Shown: positions 17,379 to 25,734 of the stretch, piece by piece
How the letters are laid out: each line of letters begins with the position of its first letter
Numbering within the stretch: position 1 is the stretch's first letter
NCBI GenBank assembly: GCA_002300355.1
Contig: NSGV01000002.1
Span: 186,001 to 250,000, forward strand
Direction of reading: 5' to 3'
DNA from: Streptomyces sp. TLI_235
GTDB lineage: Bacteria; Actinomycetota; Actinomycetes; Streptomycetales; Streptomycetaceae
DNA length: 64,000 nt
Made by a program: the position numbers and the translations under genes
The notes under the pieces: model-generated
Databases searched by the model: none
Seen by the model: only the letters and a program-made list of their open reading frames with translations
Told to the model about the DNA's origin: nothing

Positions 17379-18023
17379 TCAGATCTTGGTGAAGGTCAGG
17401 TGGGTGACGCCGCTGGGGCTGGCGACCGTTTCGGTGCGGAAGCGCTGCTCCATCCCTTCGAGGCCGTCCCAGAGCCGCACGCCGCGCCCGAGGACGATCG
17501 GCACGACGACGACGTGCAGATGGTCGACCAGGTCCTCGGCGAGGAAGGCCCGCACGGTGCTCGGCCCGCCGCCGATCCGCACGTCCAGCCCGCCGGCGGC
17601 CTCGCGGGCCTGCCGGAGCACCTCCCGCGGCGGGGCGTCGACGAAGTGGAAGGTTGTGCCGCCCTGCATCTCGACGGCGGGCCGCGGATGGTGGGTCATC
17701 ACGAAGACCGGTGTGCGGAAGGGCGGTTCGGGCCCCCACCAGCCGTTCCACTCGTGGTCCTGCCACGGGCCGTGCTGCGGGCCGAACTTGCCGCGCCCCA
17801 TGATCTCCGCGCCGATGCCGTCGGCCCAGGCCCGGGCCATGGCGTTGTCCACGCCCAGGTCGCCACCCTCCTCGCCGATCATGGCGCGGAAGGTCCTGGT
17901 CGGGAAGAACCAGCTGTGCAGGCGGTCGCCGGCGTGCCCGAACGGCGCGTCGAGGCTCAGCCCCTCCCCCGTGCCGTAGCCGTCGAGCGACACCGAGAAG
18001 TTGTGGACCCGTACCTGCGACAC
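17379..18023 (-). CDS. Dihydrofolate-reductase-fold protein (RibD C-terminal family)
   Basis: The protein is 214 residues; the GTG start is fixed by GGAGG. The N terminus reads VRVHNFSVSLDGYGTGEG, the usual opening of RibD_C proteins (SxDG). MGRGKFGP and VFVMTHHPRPAVEMQGGTTF follow, and the NADPH-binding GGPSTVRAFLAEDLVDHLHVVVVPIVLGRG is split over the C-terminal third. These proteins resemble bacterial riboflavin-pathway reductase and DHFR but are usually of unknown substrate. It sits upstream of the P450 gene in the same direction with a 28-base gap, so the two likely share a transcript. Confidence 0.85.
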   Translation of the reverse strand: MSQVRVHNFSVSLDGYGTGEGLSLDAPFGHAGDRLHSWFFPTRTFRAMIGEEGGDLGVDNAMARAWADGIGAEIMGRGKFGPQHGPWQDHEWNGWWGPEPPFRTPVFVMTHHPRPAVEMQGGTTFHFVDAPPREVLRQAREAAGGLDVRIGGGPSTVRAFLAEDLVDHLHVVVVPIVLGRGVRLWDGLEGMEQRFRTETVASPSGVTHLTFTKI

Positions 18024-18183
18024 GCGAGACCTCCGGCAGTCGGTGTTCGGGTGCGGCCCGGCCGCACCCTCCGACCGAATCTATCGCCGGGGTGGGACAG
18101 ATCCCGGGAGCGCCGGTCGGCGGGCCGCGGGAACGCGTGCGGGCCGGGATGCGGCACTGCGCCGAACGGGGCAAGGTCGAGGC

Positions 18184-18459
18184 ATGACGGATGTCGTCGT
18201 ACTCCTCGAACTGGAACCGTCCACCGAGGTCCTGGACAACGGAGAGGTCGACGTCGGCGCGCGCATCCGCTGGGTCCATGCCGCACCCGCCGACCCGCAG
18301 GACCCGGAGCGGCCCGCCGGCACGACCTTCTGCGGCCTCGCCACCGGCGACCTCGAACCCGAGCCCTACCGGCCCGCCGCCCCGGGCGACACCTGGTACC
18401 CGCCGTCCCAGACCACCCGGCACTGTCTCGACTGCGACACCGCGCTGGCCGCCCGCTGA
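18184..18459 (+). CDS. Small Cys-containing protein, paralogue of the 21.3-kb gene
   Basis: The protein is 91 residues and I recognise no named family. It has an N-terminal strand VVVLLELEP, then HAAPADPQDP, a TTFCG segment, TWYPPSQ and a C-terminal HCLDCDTALA. The single Cys of FCG plus the CxxC pair could bind a metal. The same ordered elements (HAAP, TFCG, W-x-P, CxxCD-x-A) occur in the protein at 21255-21512, so the two are paralogues. It is divergent from the reductase gene and convergent with the arginase gene. Confidence 0.65.
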   Translation: MTDVVVLLELEPSTEVLDNGEVDVGARIRWVHAAPADPQDPERPAGTTFCGLATGDLEPEPYRPAAPGDTWYPPSQTTRHCLDCDTALAAR

Positions 18460-18539
18460 GGCCCCACCGCCGGGTGCCGCGCCCGACGCGGACGACGTGC
18501 CGCGGGTTGTGCCGGTGACGCCGGTCAGGCGGTGTCCGG

Positions 18540-19460
18540 TCAGGCGGTGTCCGGTGCGGCGGCGGCGAGGGCGCGGACCAGGCCGTCGGTGAGGGTGCGC
18601 AGCAGGCTGCCGTCCGGGTCGCGGTGGGGGTTGATCTCGGTGACGACCACGGCGGCGAGCTGCGGGGCCCGGGCGAACTCGGCGAGGCAGTCCAGGGCCA
18701 CGGCCAGCGGCAGCCCCTGGTTGAAGTGCGGGAAGTCGGCCAGCGGGAGGTCGGTGGAGTCGATCACGTCGACGTCGAAGTGCAGCAGGAGCCGCGAGTG
18801 CCCCTCGGCCAGGGCGCGGCGGGCCGCGCGGGCGGCGGCGACCGGGTCGGTGCCCGGGGCGGTGACCTCGGTGCACGGGTGGGTGCGCAGTCCGTAGCGG
18901 GTGAGCAGTTCCACCTCGGCCGGGCCGAGCTCCACGGGGTCGTAGCCGAAGGCCGTCAGGGCGTCGGCGGGGAGCAGCGGGGTGCGAGGGCCGAGGCCGG
19001 TCAGCTCCGGCGCGCCCTCGCCGAGCAGGTGGGCGCCGACCATCGTGTCGAGGATGCCGGAGAGGGTGGTGGCGGGCACCGACAGGTCGAGGTCGCCGTC
19101 GAAGTAGATCAGTCCGGCGTCGGGGTGCCGCGCGACCAGCGCGGCGGTGACGCCGAGCGTGATGGTGCAGTCCCCGCCGATCACCAGCGGCAGCGCGCCG
19201 TCGTCGAGCAGGGCGCCGACCTTCCCGGCCACGGACCGGGCGACCTCCGCGACCGAGTCGAGGTTCTGCCGGTTGCGGTGCGCGGGGTCGGTGCGGAAGG
19301 GCACCGCCGGCAGGTCGCCGTGGTCGTGGACGCTCAGCCCGGCGCCGCGCAGTCCCTCGACCAGCCCGGCCGCGCGGACGGCGGCCGGTGCCTTCTCCTG
19401 GCCCGGTCCGTGCGTTCCGGCGCAGGACGGTACTCCCAGCAGGGCGATCTCGCGCGGCAT
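18540..19460 (-). CDS. Divergent arginase/agmatinase-family protein
   Basis: This 306-residue ureohydrolase-fold protein starts at ATG after GAGAGG. The opening IALLGVPSCAGTHGPGQEKAPAAVR is the family's guanidino-side loop. Three metal-site motifs are recognisable but altered: GGDCTITLG where GGDH is usual, FDGDLDLSVP where DAHxD is usual, and FDVDVIDSTDLP where SxDxDxxDP is usual. So one His ligand is Cys and another is Asp. From memory actinobacteria hold a divergent subgroup with GGDC. Ureohydrolase activity is therefore uncertain; another amidino substrate or a non-catalytic role is possible. It is monocistronic. Confidence 0.82.
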   Translation of the reverse strand: MPREIALLGVPSCAGTHGPGQEKAPAAVRAAGLVEGLRGAGLSVHDHGDLPAVPFRTDPAHRNRQNLDSVAEVARSVAGKVGALLDDGALPLVIGGDCTITLGVTAALVARHPDAGLIYFDGDLDLSVPATTLSGILDTMVGAHLLGEGAPELTGLGPRTPLLPADALTAFGYDPVELGPAEVELLTRYGLRTHPCTEVTAPGTDPVAAARAARRALAEGHSRLLLHFDVDVIDSTDLPLADFPHFNQGLPLAVALDCLAEFARAPQLAAVVVTEINPHRDPDGSLLRTLTDGLVRALAAAAPDTA

Positions 19461-19722
19461 CGAACGGCCTCTCTCCGCTTGGGCGGCCGGGAGCGGGAGC
19501 CCGGCCCGATCCGTGAGGCACATCCTAGGGCGGGCGGTGCGGCTCGGGCCGTCGCGGCGCGCGACCCGCGCGGAGGTTCAGCCGTCCTAGCCGAGCAGCA
19601 TCCCGCGCCCGTGGCTGCGACCGGGCCCCGGGTACCCGCACCGAGCAGCCGGAACCGGCCGCCGAGGGCCGTCTCGCTCTCCGGCCGGCCCGTGACACCG
19701 CCCCCGCGGCCCGTCCTGTGCG

Positions 19723-20280
19723 CTACTGGCGGATCGTCACCACGGCGGCGGCGCCGTCGACCTGCAGGAGGTCGCCGCCGTCGCGGATCAGCACGGCGTC
19801 GAGGCGGTCCAGGAAGAGTCCGGCGGACGCCAGGGCGGTGGTGCCGTCGAGGCAGACGACCAGCAGGGTGTCGCCCTCCGCGGCCCGGACCGGGCGCGGG
19901 GCGTCGGCGGTCTCGACCCGGGCCGTCGCACGGCCGCGCCGGGTCATCACGTTGAAATCGACCACCGGGCCGGCCGACAGCCGGCAGTCGGTGGTCACGT
20001 CACCGGGGAAGGCGAACGGCCGGAGCGGCTCGGTGAGCGCATGCTCGGCACCGGCCACGGTCAGCACCATCCCGGGCCCGTCGACCAGGGTGATCACCCG
20101 GTCGATGTCGGCGAAGACGGAGAACGGCCCGCCCCGGGCGACGTCCGCGAGGCTGACCCGCCAGTCGAAGTCGGTCATCCCGGCGCCGGGCGGCCAGGCC
20201 GCGACCTCGCGCGTCACCCCGCCGCCGTTCAGCCACGGCACCGCCGTCCGCTCCGCCGCCCGCAGTACCTCGATGGCCAC
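19723..20280 (-). CDS. HutD-family cupin protein
   Basis: The protein is 185 residues, with a GTG start just before IEVLRAAERTAVPWLNGGG. The N-terminal WLNGGGVTREVA motif, then FDWRVSLADVARGGPFSVF and TLVDGPGMVL, are hallmarks of the HutD/Ves family, a bicupin linked in many bacteria to histidine utilisation and proposed to set formylglutamate levels. No hut genes are adjacent here, so its pathway is uncertain. The frame continues upstream but lacks family similarity there. Confidence 0.88.
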   Translation of the reverse strand: MAIEVLRAAERTAVPWLNGGGVTREVAAWPPGAGMTDFDWRVSLADVARGGPFSVFADIDRVITLVDGPGMVLTVAGAEHALTEPLRPFAFPGDVTTDCRLSAGPVVDFNVMTRRGRATARVETADAPRPVRAAEGDTLLVVCLDGTTALASAGLFLDRLDAVLIRDGGDLLQVDGAAAVVTIRQ

Positions 20281-20687
20281 GCTGTCCGCCCCGTTCCGCT
20301 CGCCGGTCCGCTTCGCCGCGATTCTGTCACGCGGGCCCGCCCGTGCCGGGCACCGCAGGGCGCTGGCTCTGCGTGGGATACAGGCAGGCCGCGGACCGGC
20401 GGCACAGGTATTTTGCCGGTCCACGAACGGTCCCCGGCGTTGGCTGGGGAGAGGCCTCCCGGAGTGCCCTGCGCCGCTCCCGAAACGGCGTCAACTCCGC
20501 CGCCCCGTGCGGGCACCGCGGGCGGGCGGTGGCCGGCGACGCGCCGGGGGCCGGCGCGGCGGTCGGGCGGTCGACGGCACGGGTGTCTGAGCGCGGTAGC
20601 GGGCGGGGAGAGCTGAGTCACAGACGTTTGGTCGGAAATCATGACAAGCTGGATGGAAGTGATACCGCTCTACAGAGGACATCACCC
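20281..20687. other. 407-bp intergenic region
   Basis: It separates the HutD gene (minus strand) from a zinc-ribbon-like microprotein (plus strand). AGAGGAC at about 20674-20680 is the ribosome site for the latter. I see no other gene, clear promoter consensus or strong hairpin. Confidence 0.4.
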
Positions 20688-20909
20688 ATGCATCACGGAG
20701 CCCACCCTGCTCCCACCCCTGCCCCCCGTGCCGACGTCGCCCTCGCCCGAGGCTGTACCGAATGCCGTGGCTGGGGCAGCGTCATCACCGACTCCGGCCG
20801 GCACGAGCTGTGCCCGGCCTGCCAGCGCACCACCGAGGAGGCTCTGCCGGGCGACGAGGACCCCTCACCGGCACACACCGTCCTTCAGCCGGCCACGCCG
20901 GCCCTCTGA
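20688..20909 (+). CDS. Zinc-ribbon-like microprotein, 73 aa
   Basis: This small protein has a His/Ala/Pro-rich start followed by CTECRGWGSV and LCPACQRTTEEA. The CxxC-x17-CxxC spacing is that of a DnaJ-type or zinc-ribbon knuckle binding one Zn. The tail is acidic. The ATG has AGAGGAC 8-14 bases upstream. Similar small proteins are scattered in streptomycetes without known role. It lies among two other Cys-containing small proteins (18.2 and 21.3 kb). Confidence 0.65.
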   Translation: MHHGAHPAPTPAPRADVALARGCTECRGWGSVITDSGRHELCPACQRTTEEALPGDEDPSPAHTVLQPATPAL

Positions 20910-21254
20910 ACGCCCGCGGCCCGGACGCCCCCGGCCGACCGGCCCCCGCCGGTTCCGGCCGACCGCCCAGGGCCGCTTGCGGATCGCGACCGCGACGAAC
21001 GCAGCCGCTCGAAGAACTCACCTTCGTGGGCCGGCCGCCGTCCTCGCCATGCTGCGTGAACGCCCCCGCACCTGGTCGACGGCCGCCTGCCCGTTCGCAT
21101 CCGCAACCCCGTCCACCGGCTGGTAGCCCTCCAGCGCCCCGACGAGCCTGAACTCCGCCGCGAGGCGGCCGACAGGCTGCACGGGCACGCCGCCGCGCCC
21201 GCCCACCACTGTGTCGGCGTCGCCGGGGCCGGCGTGCCGCGCCACAGTGGAGGT
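20910..21254. other. 345-bp region with decayed-looking coding sequence
   Basis: No intact gene is present. Three short plus-strand stretches in different frames read coherently when joined: LEELTFVGRP (about 21010-21040), VLAMLRERP (about 21040-21068) and DGRLPVRIRNPVHRLVALQ (about 21078-21134), the last continuing through REAADRLHGH. This looks like one ancestral gene broken by at least two frameshifts. I cannot name its family. Confidence 0.35.
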
Positions 21255-21512
21255 ATGAGCATCGTCGTTCTGCACGAGCCGGTGACCGAACATGCGGTGG
21301 ACCTGCGCGCCGGGGCGGGTGGCACCACCCTGCATGCGGCGCCGACCGATGTCCCGCTCACCCGGACGTTCTGCGGGCAGGAGGCCCAGGGCATGAGCCA
21401 GGTGGACATGGAGGCCGCGGGTGTCCCTGCCTGGGATCCGTCGCCGGAGTCCTCCCGGGTCTGCCCCGTGTGCGACCGGGCCGTGACCACCGGGCACTGG
21501 GACGTCCACTGA
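21255..21512 (+). CDS. Small Cys-containing protein, paralogue of the 18.2-kb gene
   Basis: The protein is 85 residues. It shares with the 18184-18459 product the order LHAAPTDVP, RTFCGQ, a WDP motif, and a terminal VCPVCDRAV. The three Cys could form a zinc site with a nearby His. The ATG follows GGAGG closely. No transport signal or membrane segment is present. Function is unknown. The same frame is open upstream for about 190 bases into the decayed region, but without a start codon. Confidence 0.65.
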   Translation: MSIVVLHEPVTEHAVDLRAGAGGTTLHAAPTDVPLTRTFCGQEAQGMSQVDMEAAGVPAWDPSPESSRVCPVCDRAVTTGHWDVH

Positions 21513-21598
21513 CAGCCGGCCCCGGGCTTCACACGACGGACCGCACCCCGCCGACGACCGGCGGCCGGCGGCCGCGTCGCCGTGCCCCGGACCCGAGG

Positions 21599-22291
21599 TC
21601 AGGTGGTCAGGCCGTCGGCCGTCCACCACGCCCGGGGGGTGTCGCAGCTGCCGACGACCGGGGCCGCTGCCGGGCCGCGGTCGGTGAGGCAGCCCCCGCC
21701 GTCCGCACGGATCGTGAAGCGGGCCCGGGCGGGCTGCGACTCCCGGTGCCAGGGGTCGGCGGCGCCGACCCGGACGAAGGACCAGACCTGGGCGGGGTCG
21801 TCGACCATGGGGCCGGCCCGCTCGGTCCGCAGGTGGACCGTGCCGTCCGGTTCCGCGGTGAGGAGCAGCGGGCCGGCCGTGTCGTCGCCGGCCAGCAGGG
21901 ACTGGACGAGCAGCCGTCCGTCCGCCGCCGGGCGCACCAGCCACTCCTGGGCGTCGGCGCCGGTGACGGGTGCGGTACGGAGCTCCGCACCGTCCGCGGC
22001 CCGGGAGGAGCCGAGGTCGTCGGCCTGCAGGCGCAGTCCGGTGGCGTGCGCGGTGATGACGCCGAGGCCCCGGTCGGGCAGCGGGTCGGCGGTGGCGTGG
22101 AGCGGCCGCAGGGGCGCAGCGGCGTCGGCCGAGCGGTGCCCCGGGTCCTCGTACGGCGCGGCGGCCGGCACGGGGTCGTCGGCCGCGGACGCCGCGGCGG
22201 GGCCGGCCGGCGACCCGCCGAGCAGCACGCCCGGGACGAGGGCGAGGGCCGCGGTGGCCTTCGCGGCGCTGAGGGCAGGACGGTAGGACAA
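21599..22291 (-). CDS. Secreted ricin-like beta-trefoil protein
   Basis: The protein is about 230 residues if it starts at TTG (SYRPALSAAKATAAL); the start is uncertain. A hydrophobic core (ALALVPGVLLGG) and AAASA give a secretion signal. The mature part has loose repeats, GLRLQADDLG, QEWLVRPAADGRLLVQS and a C-terminal GGGCLTDRG with SCDTPRAWW. This resembles RICIN/beta-trefoil lectin repeats (Q-x-W-like) with one likely disulfide. No enzyme domain is attached. Sugar binding or an inhibitor role is inferred only. Confidence 0.6.
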   Translation of the reverse strand: MSYRPALSAAKATAALALVPGVLLGGSPAGPAAASAADDPVPAAAPYEDPGHRSADAAAPLRPLHATADPLPDRGLGVITAHATGLRLQADDLGSSRAADGAELRTAPVTGADAQEWLVRPAADGRLLVQSLLAGDDTAGPLLLTAEPDGTVHLRTERAGPMVDDPAQVWSFVRVGAADPWHRESQPARARFTIRADGGGCLTDRGPAAAPVVGSCDTPRAWWTADGLTT

Positions 22292-22549
22292 GGTGGGGAA
22301 CCCCCGTGAGGCTGGTGCGGTCGGTCCGGCCGGCTGCCCCGGGCAGGGACGGGGGAACGCGCCGTCGGTCGCACCGGTCGCACGGAGCTCGGGAGCCGCG
22401 GTCCGGCTCTCGTCACGGCGCCGGGCCACCGACCTCCCCCGCATGGGCACTGCCCCTCGCTCTTCCGGGGCTCGCTCGCGCCCGCCGACCCGTCTCGCTC
22501 ACCAACGAGCAGCCGTCGTAAACGTCACGCCGGGCGGGGCCCGCCGGGG

Positions 22550-22915
22550 TCAGCTGCCGCCGGTGGCCGCCCAGGCGACGGCGTCGGCGCGCTGCGCGAG
22601 GGGGAAGGTCTTCGTTTCGCCGGGGGTCATCCAGCCGAAGAGCGCGGTCAGGTGGGTCATCCACTCGATGTCGGTCACCAGCGCGATGCGCTTCCAGGCG
22701 CCCAGGTGCTCCACGCCCACCTTGAGGTCCTGCCACAGGGCGCCGCCGGTCATGCCGTGCCACTCGGGGACGACGATGACCAACCGGACCTCGCCGCCCT
22801 CCGCGGCCTCGGCCAACGCCGGCAGCAGGACGTCCCGGTAGTCCTCGGCCGACAGCGTGCCGGCCGTCTCGAACCCGATCACGCCCGCGGGCAGGTCCTC
22901 GAGCTTCGTGATCAC
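22550..22915 (-). CDS. SpoIIAA-like (STAS/SEC14-fold) protein
   Basis: This 121-residue protein has a GTG start. The pattern IGFETAGTLSAEDYRDVLLPAL, VRLVIVVPEWHGMTGGALWQDLK and RIALVTDIEWM matches the SpoIIAA-like family (DUF3478). It is a STAS/Cral-Trio-like fold thought to bind lipids or act in stress signalling; no phosphorylatable Ser is evident. It stands alone, transcribed toward the ricin-like gene. Confidence 0.82.
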   Translation of the reverse strand: MITKLEDLPAGVIGFETAGTLSAEDYRDVLLPALAEAAEGGEVRLVIVVPEWHGMTGGALWQDLKVGVEHLGAWKRIALVTDIEWMTHLTALFGWMTPGETKTFPLAQRADAVAWAATGGS

Positions 22916-23059
22916 AGCGCCTCCAAGTGCCCGTCGCGGGTGCGACGCTCCCGACCGGAATCCGCCGCCCCGTCCATGCTGAGCCGGAGCCGCCGGCGGG
23001 GCACCTCCTCGGACGTGTCCGCGGGCATCGGGCTGTCGTCATCCGGCCGGGGGCGGCCG

Positions 23060-23635
23060 TCAGGATTCGGCGCCGGGCCAGGGGCCGGGGGTGGGGGTGG
23101 CGGGCTTGTCGGTGGTCTCGGTGCGGGCGATGCGGAAGCCGGCGGCCTGGTAGGTGCGCAGTGCGGCCGGGCCGTCGAGCGAGCAGGTGTTGACGGTGAC
23201 GGCGGTGGTCGCGGGGAGCGCCGGGTGACGGTCGGCGAGGTCCCAGGCGCGGGCCAGGCCGGTGCCGAGCAGGTGGCGGCCGAGGCCGCGGCCGATGAAG
23301 CGGGGCAGCAGGCCGAAGTAGGCGACCTCGACCCGGCCGTCCTCGTGCGGCTCCAGCTGGACGTACCCCGCCGGGGTGCCCGCCACGTAGGCGACCCAGG
23401 TCTCCACGCCCTCGCGGTCCAGCCACTGCTGCCACTGCCGGTAGGTCCAGGGAAGACGGTCGGTCCACGTCCACGGGCCGCCGACGGCGGTGTAGAGGAA
23501 GCGGGCGAACTCCGGTCCGATCTCCTCCGCCCGGAGGATCTGCAGCGGGGTGTCCCGGGGGGCGGGGGCCTCGGCCAGGTCGCCGCGGGAGGTCTGCTCC
23601 AGGTACCAGGTGGTGAGGGTGATCGTCTCGGTCAT
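23060..23635 (-). CDS. GNAT-family N-acetyltransferase
   Basis: The protein is 191 residues. The acetyl-CoA signature is LLPRFIGRGLGRHLL, preceded by GYVQLEPHEDGRVEVAYFG and followed by a C-terminal TVNTCSLDGPAALRTYQAAGF, the usual motif B. ATG at 23635 and a GTG nine bases upstream are both possible starts. The substrate is unknown; the WTWTDRLPW segment suggests an aromatic pocket. Confidence 0.85.
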   Translation of the reverse strand: MTETITLTTWYLEQTSRGDLAEAPAPRDTPLQILRAEEIGPEFARFLYTAVGGPWTWTDRLPWTYRQWQQWLDREGVETWVAYVAGTPAGYVQLEPHEDGRVEVAYFGLLPRFIGRGLGRHLLGTGLARAWDLADRHPALPATTAVTVNTCSLDGPAALRTYQAAGFRIARTETTDKPATPTPGPWPGAES

Positions 23636-23683
23636 GCCGCTCACACTCTCACGCGCTCCGCAGAGGGCGGTCCGGGGGGCGAC

Positions 23684-24100
23684 TCAGCGGGTCTCGCGGC
23701 GTTCGTGCATCTCGGCCTCGGCGATGTGGTCCCGGCCGGGGGCGAGGCTCTCGCGGATCCGCCGCTCCACCTCGACGAACGTCCGGTAGTAGTCGTCGTT
23801 GTAGGTCTCGACGATCTGGTACGTCCACATGCCCGGCAGGACGTCGCGGCCCTGGACCTCGCGGACCACCAGGTCGGCGCACTCGACGTGGCCGGCGGCC
23901 CGCAGGGCGTGCACGGCGAGCGCGACGATCCGGTCGGCCCCGCCGGTGAGCTGGTGGAAGTCGTACAGCCGGCCCCGGGCCCGCTCGGTCATCTCCAGGG
24001 CCTCGGAGAGCAGGCCGAGGGCCTCGACCGTCGCATCGTCCATGCCGGCGGGGCGGTCGTGCCGGCGGTCCGGCGGCCGCTGCTGCGCGTCGTCGCTCAT
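23684..24100 (-). CDS. Conserved hypothetical protein, 138 aa
   Basis: The start is set by GGAGGGA before the ATG (MSDDAQQRPP). After a charged, disordered N terminus (about 25 residues) comes a helical body, LGLLSEALEMTERARGRLYDFH, with a central HVECADLVVREVQG and the very regular YQIVETYNDDYYRTFVEVE. Its family is known to me only as hypothetical in streptomycetes. No membrane segment is present. It is divergent from the FAD hydroxylase gene across the iteron region. Confidence 0.65.
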   Translation of the reverse strand: MSDDAQQRPPDRRHDRPAGMDDATVEALGLLSEALEMTERARGRLYDFHQLTGGADRIVALAVHALRAAGHVECADLVVREVQGRDVLPGMWTYQIVETYNDDYYRTFVEVERRIRESLAPGRDHIAEAEMHERRETR

Positions 24101-24205
24101 GGTCGTCCCTCCGGCGGGCCGGGTGCGGCGTCCCGCTCCTCCAAGCTTCGCCGCGCGGCCGGGCGCCCCGCCACCGCCGACCCCGCCGGGGGGCCTTCCG
24201 CGGTC

Positions 24206-24238
24206 GGCAATCGGACGGCAATCGGACGTCAATCGGCG
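24206..24238 (+). promoter_or_regulatory. Three tandem 11-bp iterons, SARP-type binding site candidate
   Basis: GGCAATCGGAC is at 24206-24216 and again at 24217-24227, followed by GTCAATCGGCG at 24228-24238. Each contains the heptamer CAATCGG, repeated at one helical turn with 4-base spacers, which is the layout of SARP (OmpR-like winged-helix) activator sites. CAGGCT at 24244-24249 lies 7 bases past the last heptamer, a plausible -10. The start codon of the FAD hydroxylase follows at 24277. Confidence 0.6.
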
Positions 24239-24276
24239 TCGGGCAGGCTGGCTCGGTCGAGGACGAGGGGGACACC

Positions 24277-25683
24277 GTGCGGGACGGGGACGGAACGGAA
24301 CGGGGCCACGCGGTCGTGGCGGGGGCGGGGATCGGCGGACTGCTGGCGGCGCGGGTGCTGAGCGAGCGCTTCGCCCGGGTCACGGTGGTCGACCGGGACG
24401 CGCTGCCGGCGGGCGGCGGGCCGCGGCGCGGGGTGCCGCAGAGCCACCACGCGCACGGCATGCTGTCGAAGGGCTTCGAGGTGCTGCAGGACCTCTTCCC
24501 GGGGCTGCGCGAGGACCTGGTCGCGGGCGGTGCGCTCGTCCGGGACGTGCAGGGGGACGTGAACTGGTTCAACGACGGCCGGCGGCTGCGCCGGGCGCCG
24601 TCCGGGATCCCGTGCCTGATGGTGAGCCGGCCCGAGTTGGAGCGGTACCTGCGCTCCCGGGTGGCGGCGCTGCCGGGGGTGGAGATCCTGCAGCGGACGG
24701 AGGTCCTGGAGCCGGTCGCGGCGGGCCGCCGGGTGACGGGGGTGCGGCTGCTGCGGGTCAACGCCGAGCCGGAGGTGCTCGCGGCCGACCTGGTGGTGGA
24801 CGCCACCGGCCGCAGCAATCGCGGCGCGACCTGGCTGCGGGCGCTGGGCTACGCGCCGGCGCCGGAGGAGCGGGTGGACTCCGGGCTGGTGTACGTCTCG
24901 CGCGAGTACCGGCGCCGCCCGGGCGACGCGGACGCGGACGCCTTCGTCGTCGGCGCCTCGGCGGACGCCCCGCGCGGCGGCGTGGCGCTCAGCGGCGAGG
25001 GCGACCGCTGGCTGGTGACGCTCTTCGGCATGAACGGCGACGTGCCGCCGGTCGACCCGGCGGGCTACCACCGTTTCGCCGCGCGGCTGCCCGTGCCCGA
25101 CCTGCACGGGCTGCTGGAGCGCCTGGAGCCGCTGACCGACCCGCGGCTGATGCGCAGCCCGGTGTCGGTCCGCCGCCGGTACGAGCGGCTCGACCGCTTC
25201 CCGGAGGGCTACCTGGTCGTCGCGGACGCGCTCTGCCAGTTCAACCCGACGTACGGGCAGGGGATGACGGTGGCGGCCTGCGAGGCGGCGGCGCTGCGGG
25301 AGTGCCTGGCGGAGGCGTCCGGGGAGCCGCTGGCGCGGCGGTTCTTCCGGCGGGCCGCCGCGATCACCGACGTGGCCTGGGACATGTCGGTCGGCGGCGA
25401 TCTGCGCTTCCCGTTCGTGGCGGGCCGCCGCTCGCCGCGGGTGCGGCTGCTCAACCGGTACGTGGCGCGGGTCCACCGGGCGGCCGAGGCCGATGCCGCG
25501 GTCGGGCGGGCCTTCCTGGCGGTCGCGAACCTGGAGGAGCCGCCGCAGCGGCTGCTGGCGCCCGCGGTGCTGGCCCGGGTGGTGCGTCCGGCGCGGCCGG
25601 TCCGCGCGGCGGCCCCGCTGCGCAGCGTTCCGTCCGTCGGGGCGGGCCCGGGCGCGGAGCAGCAGGAACGTGCGGCGTCCTGA
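24277..25683 (+). CDS. FAD-dependent hydroxylase/oxidoreductase (PHBH-like)
   Basis: The protein is 468 residues with a GTG start after GAGGGGG. The Rossmann dinucleotide motif AVVAGAGIGGLLAARVL (about residues 12-28) is followed by VVDRDALP. DLVVDATGR (about 170-180) and a late VVADALCQFNPTYGQGMTVAAC (GD-like motif binding the FAD ribityl) complete the flavin monooxygenase pattern. Related enzymes hydroxylate or epoxidise aromatic or polyene substrates, often in secondary metabolism. No biosynthetic cluster is present. The upstream iterons suggest pathway-specific activation by a distant regulator. Confidence 0.85.
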   Translation: MRDGDGTERGHAVVAGAGIGGLLAARVLSERFARVTVVDRDALPAGGGPRRGVPQSHHAHGMLSKGFEVLQDLFPGLREDLVAGGALVRDVQGDVNWFNDGRRLRRAPSGIPCLMVSRPELERYLRSRVAALPGVEILQRTEVLEPVAAGRRVTGVRLLRVNAEPEVLAADLVVDATGRSNRGATWLRALGYAPAPEERVDSGLVYVSREYRRRPGDADADAFVVGASADAPRGGVALSGEGDRWLVTLFGMNGDVPPVDPAGYHRFAARLPVPDLHGLLERLEPLTDPRLMRSPVSVRRRYERLDRFPEGYLVVADALCQFNPTYGQGMTVAACEAAALRECLAEASGEPLARRFFRRAAAITDVAWDMSVGGDLRFPFVAGRRSPRVRLLNRYVARVHRAAEADAAVGRAFLAVANLEEPPQRLLAPAVLARVVRPARPVRAAAPLRSVPSVGAGPGAEQQERAAS

Positions 25684-25734
25684 CCTGGTCACGGGTCTGG
25701 ACAGCGGTGCGGGAGTCGGTCAGTCTTCACCACC

